NCBI GenBank assembly: GCA_022749755.1
Contig: CM040444.1
Span: 9,110,774-9,174,773, forward strand
DNA length: 64,000 nucleotides
Direction: 5' to 3'
Origin: Azadirachta indica
Lineage: Eukaryota; Streptophyta; Magnoliopsida; Sapindales; Meliaceae
Below are positions 48,047 through 59,824 of this stretch, piece by piece. Position 1 is the first letter of the stretch. Every line of letters starts with the position of its first letter. Under the pieces are notes generated by a model, which was not told the DNA's origin, did not search any database, and saw only the letters and a program-made list of their open reading frames with translations. Position numbers and translations under genes: made by a program.

Positions 48047-51000
48047 TCATACTCCCATGTAGCCTCGCTTTCGGGCAATCCCTTCTACTTGACAAAGTAT
48101 TCCGTGTAGTTTGGCACTCCTCGCTTTCGAACTCGTTGATCTGCAAGGATACATTCAACCTCCTTCTCGAAAGAGGTTACCACAACAGTTGGAGCCCGTT
48201 TTGACTCCCTTCGGCTCGGGGTCTTCCTCATCTCCATGGTAAGGTTTTAACATGCTTACATGGAAGACGGGGTGAATCTTCAATTTAGGGGGAAGAAGAA
48301 CTCGATATGACACCTTTCCCACTTTCTTTATGATCGGAAATGGCCCCTCGTAACGTCGAACCAATCCCTTGTGTACTTTGCGCAATGTCTTGAATTGTTG
48401 GGGCAAGAGTTTCACCATGACTTGGTCCCCCTCTTGGAACTCCTCGTCCCTTCGATTATTGTCCGCCCACTTCTTCATCTTCTTAGCCGCCTTATCTAGA
48501 TATGCCCTAGCTAAATCGGCTTGTTCATGCCATGCCTTGGCGAACTTGAAGGCTCCCAGACTTTTCCCATCATAACTTGAGGCTAGTGCATGTGGAGTCA
48601 TCGGTTGTCGTCCCAACACAATCTCGAACGGACTCCTATTGGTCACCTCGCTCCGCTGCAAGTTATAAGAAAATTGAGCCACATCTAGCAACTTAACCCA
48701 ATCCCTTTGGTTGGCACTCACATAGTGCCTCAAGTATAATTCGAGCAGTGCATTGACACGCTCGGTTTGTCCGTCGCTTTGTGGATGAAAGCTTGTAGAA
48801 AAATTAAGGTCCGTTCCAAGTAACTTGAATAACTCGGACCAAAACTTCCCGATAAACCGTGGATCGCGATCACTTACAATATTATTCGGCACTCCCCAAA
48901 GCTTCACCACATGCTTTAGGAATAATTTTGCAACTTCTTCCGCTGTGCAATCCGTAGGTACCGGTATAAAAACCGCGTATTTGCTAAAACGATCCACCAC
49001 CACAATGATACTTCCATACCCCTCCGATTTCGGTAGCAACGTGATGAAATCCATGGAAACGCTTTCCCATGACTTGTTCGGAATCGGTAATGGCTCAAGT
49101 AACCCACTGAATGCTCGTTGCTCAATTTTGTCTTGTTGGCATACAAAACATGTCCGCACGTAGGCCTCAACATCTTCCCGCATCCTTGGCCAATAGTACG
49201 AATTTTACAACAAAGCATTGGTGCGCTTAGCCCTGGGGTGTCCAGCCCACTTGGAATCATGGCATTCTTTGATTAGCTCTTTCCTCAAACCACCCCACTT
49301 CAACACAAAAATTCGCCTCCCCTTGGCATAGAGCAATCCGTCATCAAGCCAAAACCGTCTTGTCTTCCCCTCGTGTGCGAGCACCACTATATTTTTGGCT
49401 AGAGGGTCTTGGGTCAATCCTTCTTTGATCCTCCCTACTAGCTTTCCCTCGAGAATACTTAGGTTAATGGCCGCCAATATCGCCTTTTGATTTAATGCAT
49501 CCGCCACAACATTTGCTTTGCCCGGTTTGTATGTCAAGTCGTAGTCGAATTCCGCCAAGAAGTCTTGCCACCGAGCTTGCTTCGGACTTAACTTCTTTTG
49601 CGTTTGGAAGTAACTAGTAGCTACATTATCCGTCATAACCACGAAATGACTTCCGAGCAAGTAGTGTCGCCATACCCTAAGGCAATGGATGATTGCCGTC
49701 ATCTCCTTTTCTTGCACGGTGTAGCGCCTTTCCGCCTCATTGAGCTTACGACTCTCGAAAGCAATGGGGCGTCCTTCTTGCATGAGTACACCCCCAATGG
49801 CAAAATCCGAGGCATCGGTGTGTACTTCGAAAGGTTTTGTGTGATTGGGCAGCACAAGAACTGTCTCCTCCATGATTGCCTTCTTCAAATCTTCAAAGGC
49901 ATGTTGGCATCCCTCGGTCCAATCCCACGAGCGACTTTTCTTTAGTAAGTCAGTTAGTGGGGCTGCTCTTGCCGAGTAACTCTTGATGAAGCGACGGTAA
50001 TAGTTAACCAACCCCAAGAAAGATCAGAGGTCGTGTACCTTGGTCGGAGGTTCCCATTCTTGAATAGCTTGCACCTTAGCCTTATCCATCATCAATGTTC
50101 CATCCTTGATCTTGTGATCCACCTCCCTGCTTGGTGGAAGTTTCTTGGGCAACTCTTCGGGCATTACATCTTTGAACTCTTTGAGGATGTTATCTACCTC
50201 TTTTGGAACATCCCCTTTGCTCACCTCCGCATCGCCATCCTCGTCATATTCTTTTAAGAAGGCAAGGTAGCTCTCTTGACCCTTGCGCTTCAAACCCTTC
50301 TTGAATTACATGGCCAAGAGTGTCTTAGTCTCCACCTTACTTGATCTTGATATCGGAACCATGCACGCCTTGCCTCCATCAAGGATGCACATGGTGTTGG
50401 CAAATGGTACCGGTACGACCTTCATTTGATCAAAGAAATCCATCCCAAGCACAATTTTGTGGTCGTCCATAGGTACTACCGACCAATCTACCGGTCTTTT
50501 CCATTCTCCGATGGTGGTTTCAACCTTCTACGCTACACCTTTGATTGGTTTAGCGACCGAATTTACTGCCTTCATGGTGCCGCCTTTGTTGGTCACCTTG
50601 AGACCTAGTCGTTTGGCCTCATCAACCTGCACAAAATTATGTGAGGTACCAGTATCAACTAAGGCTTTTGTTCGTACCTTGTTGATCACCACATCAACAT
50701 AGATAAGCCCCTTTGCTTGTGCCTCCGGAACTGCTTGAATGGCATTGAGTAGTTGCAAAGAACCCATCGCCGCATCATTCTTTTGACTTGGTGGTTCCTC
50801 CGCACGAGCCACCATGGCGTTCAATGCCTTCCTCTTCGGACAATCCCGCATCCAATGAGGACAATCGCAAAAGTAGCAATTTCGAGAAGGTTTGGAATCC
50901 TTCTCTTTGTCATTCTTCGGCTTCTCTTTGCCGCTAGGTGGTTTGCGGAAACCGTCTCCTTGCAATTTGCTATGGTCTCCCTCACCTTTACCTTGGCTAC

Positions 51001-51320
51001 CCTTCTTGTCCTTAGCTTTGGTATTTGATCGCTCACTTGAGTAATCAGTGAGAGTCTCTGCAACGGCTATGGCGGTTGCAAGATCTTGCACACTTCTTTT
51101 CCTAAGCTCCGTCTTCGCCCATCCTTGGAGCCCATCCATGAAGAAAAAGAGTGATTCCTTGTCGCTCATATCCGGAATCTCCAACACCAAGCTAGTAAAC
51201 TCCTTGATGTAGTCCCGCAAGCTTCCGGATTGTTTGAGGCGTCGCAACCGGCCTCGTGCTTCCTCTTCGGCATTTTCTGGATAGAATTGCCGCTTGAGTT
51301 CCCACTTGAAGTCATCGAAG
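47960..51320 (-). pseudogene. Chromovirus-type Ty3/gypsy gag-pol (element B) lacking the RT core
   Basis: Reading leftward, gag starts internally (ELKRQFYPENAEEEARGRL, 51,300). A cysteine knuckle CYFCDCPHWMRDC (about 50,860) and protease KALVDTGTSHNF (50,640) follow. Polyprotein then goes from LPKKLPPSREVDHKI straight to KDGTLMMDKAKVQAIQEW (50,100): about the whole catalytic reverse transcriptase, including YxDD, is deleted without a frame change. A stop follows at 50,024. RNase H-to-integrase frames are long and open (50,017-49,205: [27 protein letters not shown]; 49,183-48,155: [26 protein letters not shown], the D-D-E set). After a frameshift near 48,200 a chromodomain reads GVPNYTEYFVK*KGLPESEA, with its key Trp now a stop. 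It cannot replicate by itself. Confidence 0.9.
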
Positions 51321-51415
51321 GCGTGACATCCTCCCCCACCTAAATGCGCGGCGTCCTCGTCGCGTCTTCCTCACGGAACCTCTTTATGTGCTCTTAGAAT
51401 TGCCATAGTGCATCT
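51320..51415. repeat. 96-bp direct repeat, copy 2 (misplaced, next to the right LTR)
   Basis: This is a near-perfect copy of 47,951-48,046, the 3' end of the coding region plus polypurine tract. Here it sits between the right LTR and a gag whose N-terminus is missing. No tRNA primer-binding site is visible next to the LTR. Confidence 0.9.
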
Positions 51416-51695
51416 GTCACGCATCCAGCGGAAAGGCACGTGCGGCACTCTCGTAGACCCCCATGTCGAGGGGTAAGCCTTATTATCCCGTCGCATATTT
51501 AACTGGTTTTGGCCTACCTTGGCCTCATCAGCAAGACGGCTTCAGTCCCCGACCAGTTCGGGCAGGGGTGGTCTAAGTCCCCTCTACATAATAGCCCTTG
51601 AGACTGAAGCCGATTTTGCACCATTAAACATCAATGTGCTTGAGTTGTCACACCCCAGCACACCCAGCCAACATGCGATCACTTGTGCTGTGACA
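51415..51695 (-). mobile_element. Right (5') LTR of gypsy element B, 281 bp
   Basis: TGTCACGCATCC to TGCTGTGACA, about 95% identical to 47,239-47,518, and followed by AATA, which matches the left flank. On the minus strand it is the upstream LTR. Confidence 0.8.
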
Positions 51696-51699
51696 AATA

Positions 51700-51918
51700 G
51701 CTCAAAAATAGCTCCAAGTTTCCTCCACATCTCAACCCTTACATCCATCGTGCAAGAAAGGTGACTAATTTAACAAAACTTGACTTAAAAATCTAACATT
51801 GAGTGCTTATTTTGATTTGAGAGCTTTAGGTACAAAGCTAAGGTAGCTCGTCTACAAACAGTTTCTCTCTTGCAACATTAAACCAAATACTAAAAGGAAA
51901 AGTGCTTAATTCTTTACC
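51700..51918. other. Non-transposon spacer between element B and the solo LTR
   Basis: About 220 bp of unrecognised sequence, presumably continuous with 47,176-47,238 before element B inserted. No gene is seen. Confidence 0.5.
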
Positions 51919-51923
51919 ATAAT

Positions 51924-52728
51924 TGATGCAAACGAAATTGTGCAACCACATAAACAAGAGGAAAAACTCACACATAAGACTAGAAACACTCAATTGCAGC
52001 ATCTATATGATTCGCTAAGCATGACGAGTGAGCCAATTATAAGAGATAGAGTCAAGACATTGCAAAGTGCCTTAAATAGACTAATTAAAACATGTGTGAT
52101 TCAAATACAACAAAATACATGTCTTGAAGAATTAGGCTCAGTGAACATCATTCGAGCGATCGAAGTCCAAGAAGATTAATATGAAAATGTTCAAAAATTA
52201 TAATATATTTGTGTAATTTTTAAGAATTTTAAAATGATGTAATCGCTTATATCATACACGTACGACATCATTGCTTATATCATATACATATGACGTCATT
52301 ACTTATATTTTCATATTTGAAATTTGTAGTTTTAAAAGTCATAAAGTTTGTATTTAATTTGTCAAATTGTTAGGTAAGATTGTTGGCCTAACGTTTGACA
52401 TTTTTCCTTTACATTTGCCTATAAAAAGGCTTTCATTTTTGAAATGAAGGAACCAATTTTGAGTATTAACTTATTTCTTACAAATTCTTGTTCTTGAACT
52501 CTTTAAAGTTTAATTTCTTGTGACGTTTAAAACAACCAAATTTATTATCTATATTCTTAAGTGTTTTCGTAAGAATTATTAGTGTGGCGTTTGAGTAATC
52601 ATAGTTTTGGTTCTTATCTAGATAAGTATCGGGTCAATACTCAATAAACTTGCGTCTTGCAGAAATCTTGGATTTCGTTACTATATTCGATGTTGAGTTT
52701 TGTCACATTATTGACGAGATTCGTATCA
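51924..52728 (+). mobile_element. Solo LTR of gypsy family A, 805 bp, with 5-bp TSD
   Basis: Starts TGATGCAAACG like the 3' LTR of element A and ends GATTCGTATCA like its 5' LTR end. It is flanked by perfect 5-bp repeats ATAAT (51,919-51,923 and 52,729-52,733). There is no primer site, polypurine tract or coding DNA beside it. A TATA box (CTATAAAAAGG, about 52,420-52,430) marks its promoter. It most likely arose by recombination between the two LTRs of a complete insertion. Confidence 0.9.
52419..52431 (+). promoter_or_regulatory. TATA box of the family-A solo LTR
   Basis: CTATAAAAAGG lies about 300 bp before the LTR end, the usual U3/R position. A short TTTCATTTTTGAAATGAA palindromic stretch follows it directly (52,432-52,449). 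It could fire into the downstream spacer, where no gene starts for 1.3 kb. Confidence 0.5.
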
Positions 52729-52733
52729 ATAAT

Positions 52734-53980
52734 ACCCCTAAAACTATTGGCTTATTAACAACAATAAATGTCTTCAAGGGAGGTAAATGTATATTTTCCT
52801 AAAGTTTCTCTCTTAAGCGTTAAAAGGACAAACTTCAAGAGAGATATGTGTCCCATTTTTATAATTACCCTGATGTTTGGACGATGAATTTGAGAAGTTA
52901 TCAAATTCATGTTTTAATATTTATTATAAGTTTTTGTTTATAAATGTCAGCCATTCAGAATCTAATACATAAAATGCTTATATTGGAATGAAGTGAACTC
53001 TTAATTAACCTCATTGATAAGAAAGCCAATTAGCTAATACATAAAATCCTTATATTGGAATCAACAAAGTCTACGTATGAATTAATTAATTAATTCCTAG
53101 AATAACTGCGAGTAGTAGTAATATTCATCAATTGACCGTAGAATATGTATACCTCCTCAAAATAAGTAAAAGATTTAATATGTGAGAAAGAGATCTGACG
53201 TTCAGAGTGCCGGTACCCGGTTATTTATGATTTAAGGTGTAACAAAAATATGGCACCCTTTCCTTTTGTTTTGATGCTTACATTATCTTTTTTTTTTTTT
53301 TTTTTTTTTTTTGGTAACATAAGTATTGCTACTGCACATTTAACATTTATTTATTTATTTTTACAATTGAAAGTTATTCATATTGCTACGTAACTAGTCA
53401 CATTAATCATACATTTTCAACTTGACAGTCAACATGATTGAGATAGAAAAATTGACAACTTAACTCAGAAGGATATAGAAATTTGTTTCTAGCTAGCTGG
53501 CCAAATATTTTACGCGACCTACATCTATATACAGGTAAAATGAACATATTTAATAAATAAAAAACAAATAATCCTTAACTTTTCTGGAGAAAATTGAGAT
53601 CCAAGTTAAGAATTAATAGGCACTGTTTTATATAGAAGTCGATATTGGGTGGAAGTTCTAGCAAGATATTACGGCATTATTGAAAACTTATCAAGATTTA
53701 TACGGCACTGGAAATTCTTCATAATCGACTACGATTGTTCGGTTTGGTTTATTTATTAGTCATGAAAATGGACTGTTCATATATTGTAAAACAAGGTTAG
53801 GTGGCGTTACTCTAACGAAGTTAGAGCTGCAAATAAGAGGGATTGGATTGATGATAAAGAAAGAGAATTCTTGGTTCAGTTTTCCACCTTAACGACAGAA
53901 AAAAGGATTGATCAAATTCTATTGAGTCTGACTCATAGTGATCATTTATCAAAGAATGACTCTGGTTATCAAATGATTGT
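52734..53980. other. Intergenic DNA with a poly-T tract
   Basis: No gene is recognised. A run of more than 20 T lies at about 53,289-53,312. Its right half is the upstream side of the osmotin pseudogene, but no specific promoter element could be chosen. Confidence 0.5.
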
Positions 53981-54051
53981 GGTTATCATTTATCAAATGA
54001 TATAGTCAAAACACCACAAGCTTTGTTAATTTTATATCCATCTTCTTCAAA

Positions 54052-54369
54052 ATGAAGTTTCCAGAGCCAACTCCATTTCTTCTTTCCTTCGCGTTGGCTC
54101 GTGCAGCCAAATTCGAGATTACACACAAATGCTCGTTCACTGTCTGGTCTGCAGCTGTGCCCGGTGGAGGAGGCCAGAAACTTGAGAACGGTCACACATG
54201 GACCATCACTGCCGAGCCAGGTACAGACAAGGTCGCATTTGGGCTCGTACCAAGTGCAACTTTGATGCTTCTGGCAGAGGCAACTGTGAGACCGGTGACT
54301 GTAATGGACTCCTCGAATGCAAGAGCTACGATGTAGCGCGTAATACACTAGCTGTATACGCGTTAAAGC
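54052..54369 (+). pseudogene. Osmotin/thaumatin-like (PR-5) pseudogene, 5' part only
   Basis: The first frame reads [20 protein letters not shown] and then [17 protein letters not shown], the conserved start of the mature thaumatin fold, after a poor signal-peptide-like leader [10 protein letters not shown]. At about 54,231 a one-base deletion moves the reading to the next frame: [18 protein letters not shown], then [16 protein letters not shown] and NTLAVYALK. These are the conserved cysteine-containing segments of PR-5, in the right order. Homology stops at 54,369, the base before the TG of a copia LTR. The C-terminal half (about 130 residues in the family) is not found after the element. 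PR-5 proteins are secreted defence proteins; this copy cannot make one. Confidence 0.88.
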
Positions 54370-54806
54370 TGTTAGAATTTTTAACTGTAAGTGGCCCATA
54401 ATTTTTCATTATTTTAAGTAGGAACGTGTATTATATAGTTTTTGTCAGTTTTTTGCAATTCATTACATGTCTTAACAGTTGTTACAAGTTCTGCCAGTTT
54501 TTGACAATTAAATGGTTACACGTTCTAATAGTTTCTGCCAGTTTTTTATGGCTTCTGTGGTGGGCAAAGTCTATAAATACAGGTTTTCTCTTGGTTAGGT
54601 TCTTAAGTTAACAATTTTTCTTTAGTAAATATACACCATCGTATAAAAATTGTGTAAAGTTTAAAAGAACTGTAACCGGTAATTTTCATCACCAAAATAT
54701 AAAAGACTACAATAGCAGGAGGTATGTCTTTTTGGTTTAACTCCGCACATGATCTATATGCTATTGTGATTAGTAAAGCATGCTTGATCGTATATGAATT
54801 TTATTA
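54370..54806 (+). mobile_element. 5' LTR of copia element D
   Basis: Starts TGTTAGAATTTTTAACTG, has a TATA box CTATAAATAC at 54,571, and is closely matched by 60,120-60,556. It ends just before the primer site at 54,809. Its first base abuts the broken osmotin reading frame. Confidence 0.85.
54571..54580 (+). promoter_or_regulatory. TATA box of the copia D 5' LTR
   Basis: CTATAAATACAGG, conserved as TTATAAATATAGG in the second LTR (60,321). It sits about 200 bp into the LTR and fits a U3/R boundary. Confidence 0.6.
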
Positions 54807-54808
54807 TT

Positions 54809-54821
54809 TGACATCAGAGCC
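54809..54821 (+). promoter_or_regulatory. Primer-binding site of copia element D
   Basis: TGACATCAGAGCC, one short stretch off the initiator tRNA-Met complement TGGTATCAGAGC. The second copy at 60,559 still has TGGTATCAGAG. Confidence 0.75.
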
Positions 54822-55059
54822 ATTGTTGTTGCCTCTGCTTTATTTTTTGTAAAATTTGATTAAATGATTTTTTTTTTAAGAAAATCAAATTTATTATCAA
54901 GCATTATTGATCAATAATAATACTAGAAATCACTATGAAATTGGATTACTGGTTTGAGATTTGAATTGATAATTTTTTGTTTATAGAATCAAATAAGAGA
55001 TAATTCATTTCTGTAATCAAATTAAAAAAAAAATCGTTTGTTGGAAGTTAAAGACAATG

Positions 55060-55230
55060 TCATATAACATGTCATCTGTTGTATGCGAAACAATATGACA
55101 TGTCAATTTCTGCATGATATTGTATGACATGTCATCTACTTATGTAAAATAATAAGACATGTCATTTTTGAAATGATTTAATATCACATGACATATCGTT
55201 TCCATTATTTTGGTAATATGACATGTAGTT
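55060..55230 (+). repeat. Array of six palindromic ACATGT motifs with ~30-bp period
   Basis: ACATGT or a close variant, mostly inside ATGACATGTCAT, begins at 55,067, 55,098, 55,127, 55,157, 55,191 (ACATAT) and 55,221. Spacings are 31, 29, 30, 34 and 30 bp. The sequence between motifs is AT-rich and only weakly conserved, so the palindrome is the constant part. It lies in the untranslated leader of copia element D, and the first two units recur in the second leader copy (60,821 and 60,852). Confidence 0.85.
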
Positions 55231-55829
55231 TTTTTTTGTATGTTATAATAAATAATAACATGCAACTTATTTGATTATTTTGGGATATATAATTGAAATT
55301 ATGTCTTATTATTTCATACAATTTATATAACCAATTTATGATTAAAATTCAATATCTGTGATCCATATAATTTTGATTAATTAAGGATTAGCCACAACAT
55401 CTTTAATTATACAAAATTATATTGTAAGTGTTTTAGGATCATATATAAAAAATTGACATTACTTGTAATTAATCATATTTAATATAATAAATTTTATCTC
55501 ATAGCAAGTTTTATTATATTTATATGATTGATTAGAATAAAATATCAAATTATTTTTTTAATTACCTACAGGAATTAGGAAATGAACATAATTTGATAGT
55601 TTTATTATAAAGATTTATACATATATATATATATATAAATATGTATATACTTGAATTAGAATTTTAGCTCACAGGCAAGTTTTATGTTTATTGATCATAT
55701 TTTACAACATGGTTTACATTGGTAAAACATGATATCTGTTTATTAACCTCAATTCATATTATATATAAGCATATATGTTTAATTTATGCAGTCATACAAT
55801 CTACAAATTTTTCTGATATCAAATGTGAC

Positions 55830-58800
55830 ATTTTTGAGTTGAAAGGTGATAACTATAGGGTTTGAAAGGAAAGAATTCTCTTTCATTTAGGGTGGATGGA
55901 CATTGATTATGCTATACGGAAAGACGAACCAATTATTACCGAAATCAGCAGTCAAACTAAAATTGCTCTTTATGAATGATGAGAGCGATCTAATCGCTCA
56001 AGTATGATGTTCATAAAAACCAAAATTTCTACTGGTATTCGAGGTTCAGTCGATCAGCATGATAATGTCAAGGCATTATTGAAGGCAATTGATGAACAAT
56101 TTAAGACTTTAGATAAAGCACTTGCTAGCACCCTAATTATGAAGTTTTCATTTATGAGGCTCACTAGTGTTAGAGGTATGCGTGAGTACATTATGCAAAT
56201 AAGGGACATTACGGCTCAATTAAAAGCTCTTGAGGTTGAGATGTTTGAGTCTTTTCTTGTCCATTATATGCTGAACACTCTTCCACAAGCATATGGACCC
56301 TTCAAAATCTCTTATAATATGAATAAGGGTAAATGGTCAATTAATGAACTATTGACCATGTGTATTCAAAAAGAAGGAAGGCTAACAATGGAATTGGGTG
56401 AAAGTGCATTTACGGCAACACAAGGGAAGAAGAAAGGGCAAGCCAAATAGAAAGGGAAAGGTAAAATACCTCCTCAAACTGAAATTAAAAAGGAATCCAA
56501 GTGCTTCTTCTGCAAGAAGAAAGGACACATGAAGAAGCATTGTTTCAAGTTTCAGAAATGGCTTAAGAAGAAAGGTAATTCAATCTCATTTGTTTGTTAT
56601 GAATCTAATACAATTGAAGCTAATCATAACACATGGTGGATTAATTCTGATTTTATAATCCATGTTGCAAATGCCTTGCAGGGTATGCAAAACCTAAGGA
56701 AGCTAGTGGGTAGTCAGTGCATCTATTCAGGAAACAAGATGCATTCACATGTAGAGGTAATTGGAACATGTAGTTTAATTTTAAGTAGTGGTTTTGTTTT
56801 GAGTTTAGAAAAGGCATTTTATATTCCAACTTTTTCTAAAAATTTGATTTTTGTTTCGTTATTCCTTTAATTCTTTAGATACATTTTTTAATTTATTTTA
56901 CAAATCTGATCTTGTTGGGAATGGTGCATTATCTGATGGTCTTTTCTGTATTAATTTATAAAACAATGCCTTTCATGATGTGCTGCATGTTCAAGCTGGT
57001 ATTAAACGATATATTATGAATGAAAATTCCCCTATCTTGTGGCACCGAAGATTAGGACATATCTCTCTAATTAGGATTAAAAGATTAGTAAATGATGGAT
57101 TATTTAATACTTTAAATTTTACTGATTTTAATACTTGTTTGGACTGTATAAAGGGAAAGCAGACCAACAAGACAAAAAAAGGTGCCAAAAGGAGATCAAA
57201 TAAATTAGAGATCATACATTCTGAGATTTTTTTTGTAGTCCAGATATAGACTCATATGATCAGAAATACTTTATCTCTTTATAGATGATTACTCACAATA
57301 TATATATCTCTACTTGCTTAAGAATAAAAATGAAGCACTAAATACTTGTAAGTTTTCAAAGCGGAAGTAGAGAAACAATGCGGAAAACAAATTAAGATCG
57401 TGAGAACAGACAGAGGTGGAGAATATTTTGGTAGATATACTGAGGATGGACAAGTACTTGGTCCATTTACGAAGTTTCTTCAAGAATAAGGGATAGTTGC
57501 CGAATACACTATGTCTGGTTCTCTAGACCAGAATGGTGTAGCAGAAAGAAGAAATCGAACGTTAATGGACATGGTACGAAGTATGCTTAGTAATTCTAAA
57601 CTTCCTAAATTATTGTGGACTGAAGCTCTTAAGACGGCAGCGTATATATTAAACCGAGTTCCAACTAAGGCTGTGCCAAAAGCACCTTTTGAATAATTTA
57701 AAGGTTGAAAACCGAGTTTGCAACATGTACGCGTTTGGAGATGCCCATATAAAGTGAGAGTCTATAATCCACAAGAAAAGAAACTAGACCCAAGGACCAT
57801 TAGTGGATATTTTATTGGATATGCTGAAAAGTTTAAAGGGTATATATTCTATTATCCATCTTATACCATTAGGATTGTGGAATCAAGAAATGCAAAATTT
57901 CTTGAAAATGACTTAATTAGTGGGAATGATCAATTTCAGGATATTGTTTCTTAGAAAGATCATATTGATGCTCAGCTGTCTACTTCCAGTGATAGATTGA
58001 TTGTCATGTATAACTCCCCTCAAGTCCAACTAGGTGTTATGCAACCAATCATTGAAATTCTATAAGTAACTGATAATCCAGTAGATCAATTTTTTTAAGA
58101 ATTACCAGAAAATTTTGAACAACCAATTAAACAACATATTCTTTAGGAAAATGTTGATACAACATTAAGAAGATCTACTAGATCAAATAAATCAACAATT
58201 CCTAATGATTATGTTGTGTATATAGAAGAATTTCACTATAACATTGGAGCTGAAAATGATTCAGAAACGTTTTCACAAGCTATGAGTTGCAAAGAATCAA
58301 ATTTATGGTACAATGCAATGAAAGATGAGATGATTTCTATGGTATTTAATAAAGTTTGAAATCTTGTTGAGTTGTCTAATGGTGCAAAAGCCATAGGATG
58401 TAAATGGGTCTTTAAAACTAACAAAGACTCATCAGGCAACATTGAGAAATACAAATCAAGACTCGTTGCCAAAGAATTCACTCAAAGAAAGGAATTGACT
58501 ACAAAGAGACGTTTTCTCCTGTATCCAAGAAAGATTCCTTTCGTATAATTATGGCATTAGTTGCACATTTTACTTAGAGTTGCAACAAATAGATATGAAA
58601 ATGGCTTTTCTCAATGGAGATTTAGAAGAAGAGGTTTACATAAATCAACCAGAAGGATTTTTCTCTAGCAATGGTGAGCATTTAGTTTGCAAGCTCGAGA
58701 AATCCATATATGGCTTAAAACAAGCCTCCCGTCAATGGTATTTGAAATTTCATGATGTTATTTCTTCATTTGGTTTCGTAGAAAATATCATGGATCAATA

Positions 58801-59824
58801 TATATACTAGAAGGTTAGTGGGAGCAAAATTTGTTTCTTAATTCTATATATGAATGACATTCTACTTGCAGCCAATGATAAGGTGTTACTTTATAAGGTG
58901 AAGCAATTTCGCTCTGAAAATTTTGACATTAAGGATATAGGTGATGCATCTTATGTCATTGGTATTAAGATACATAGAGATAGATTTTGACGTATTTTAG
59001 GTTTATCTCAAGAGACCTATATCAACAAAGTTTTAGAGAAATTTCGGATGAAAGATTGTTCACCAAGTATAGCACCCATTGTGAAAGGTGAAAGATTTAA
59101 CTTGAACCAATGTCCGAGGAATGATTTTGAAAGGGAAAAAATGCAAAACATTTCGTTTGCTTCTGCTATTGGAAGTCTGATAGATGCTCAAATCTGCACC
59201 AGACCTGACATTGCATTTGTTGTTGGAATGTTGAGAAGATATCAGAGTAATCATGGTTTAGACCACTGGTGAGCTGCAAAAAAGGTGATGAGATACCTTC
59301 AAGGAACGAAGGATTATATGCTTATGTATAGACGAATAGATAATTTAGAGCTAACTAGATACTCAGATTCAGATTTCGCTGGCTGTGTTGATTTACGAAA
59401 GTCAACATCTGAATACATTTTTATGTTTGTCGATGGAGATATATCTTAGAGAAGTGCAAATTACACTTTGACTGCTACTTCTACTATGGAGGCTGAGTTC
59501 ATATCTTGTTTTGAGGTTATCTCGCATGGTGTATGAATGAAGAATTTCATATTTGGGGTTAAGATCGTGGATTCAATTTCTACGCCATTAGGGATATATT
59601 GTGATAATTCAGCTGTAGTTTTTATGACTAAAAATAACAAAAATGGTAGTCGAAGGAAACACATCGACATTAAGTATTTAACCATAAGAGAATGTGTTAA
59701 AAACAAAACAGTGGTTATTGAATACATTAGCACTGAATTGATGATTGCTGATCTGTTGGCAAAAGACATGCCACCATTAAAATTTAAAGATCATGTAGAT
59801 CGAATGAGACTTAATTTCTTTTGA
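55830..59824 (+). pseudogene. Ty1/copia gag-pol relic (element D)
   Basis: Gag starts with FELKGDNYRV (55,835) and continues through MREYIMQIRDITAQLKALE (56,175) to a CCHC knuckle CFFCKKKGHMKKHC (56,500). The protease region is degraded: WWINSDFIIHV replaces the D-S-G motif (56,635). The pre-integrase segment is LWHRRLGHISLIRIKRLV and TCLDCIKGKQTNKTKKGAK (57,040-57,190). Integrase gives RTDRGGEYFGRY (57,400) and [18 protein letters not shown] (57,535). Reverse transcriptase has KAIGCKWVFKTNKD (58,390), MAFLNGDLEEEVYINQPEGF (58,600), YGLKQASRQWY, and the catalytic loop as LYMNDILLA (Asn for the first Asp, 58,845). RNase H shows YSDSDFAGCVD (59,355), and the C-terminus is MIADLLAKDMPP. There are many stops. 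It looks younger than element E. Confidence 0.92.

Noticed and set aside
46982..52728. Reading 46,982-47,175 and 51,924-52,728 as one 3' LTR of element A split by element B
   Set aside because: Both pieces start with the same TGATGCAAACG LTR beginning, so the second is a complete LTR and not the continuation. Its own ATAAT duplication shows it is an independent insertion.
55060..55230. CRISPR-like reading of the ~30-bp periodic array
   Set aside because: The repeated unit is only a 6-12-bp palindrome with AT-rich spacers inside a plant retrotransposon leader. There is no repeat of CRISPR length and no cas genes, and the organism is a eukaryote.
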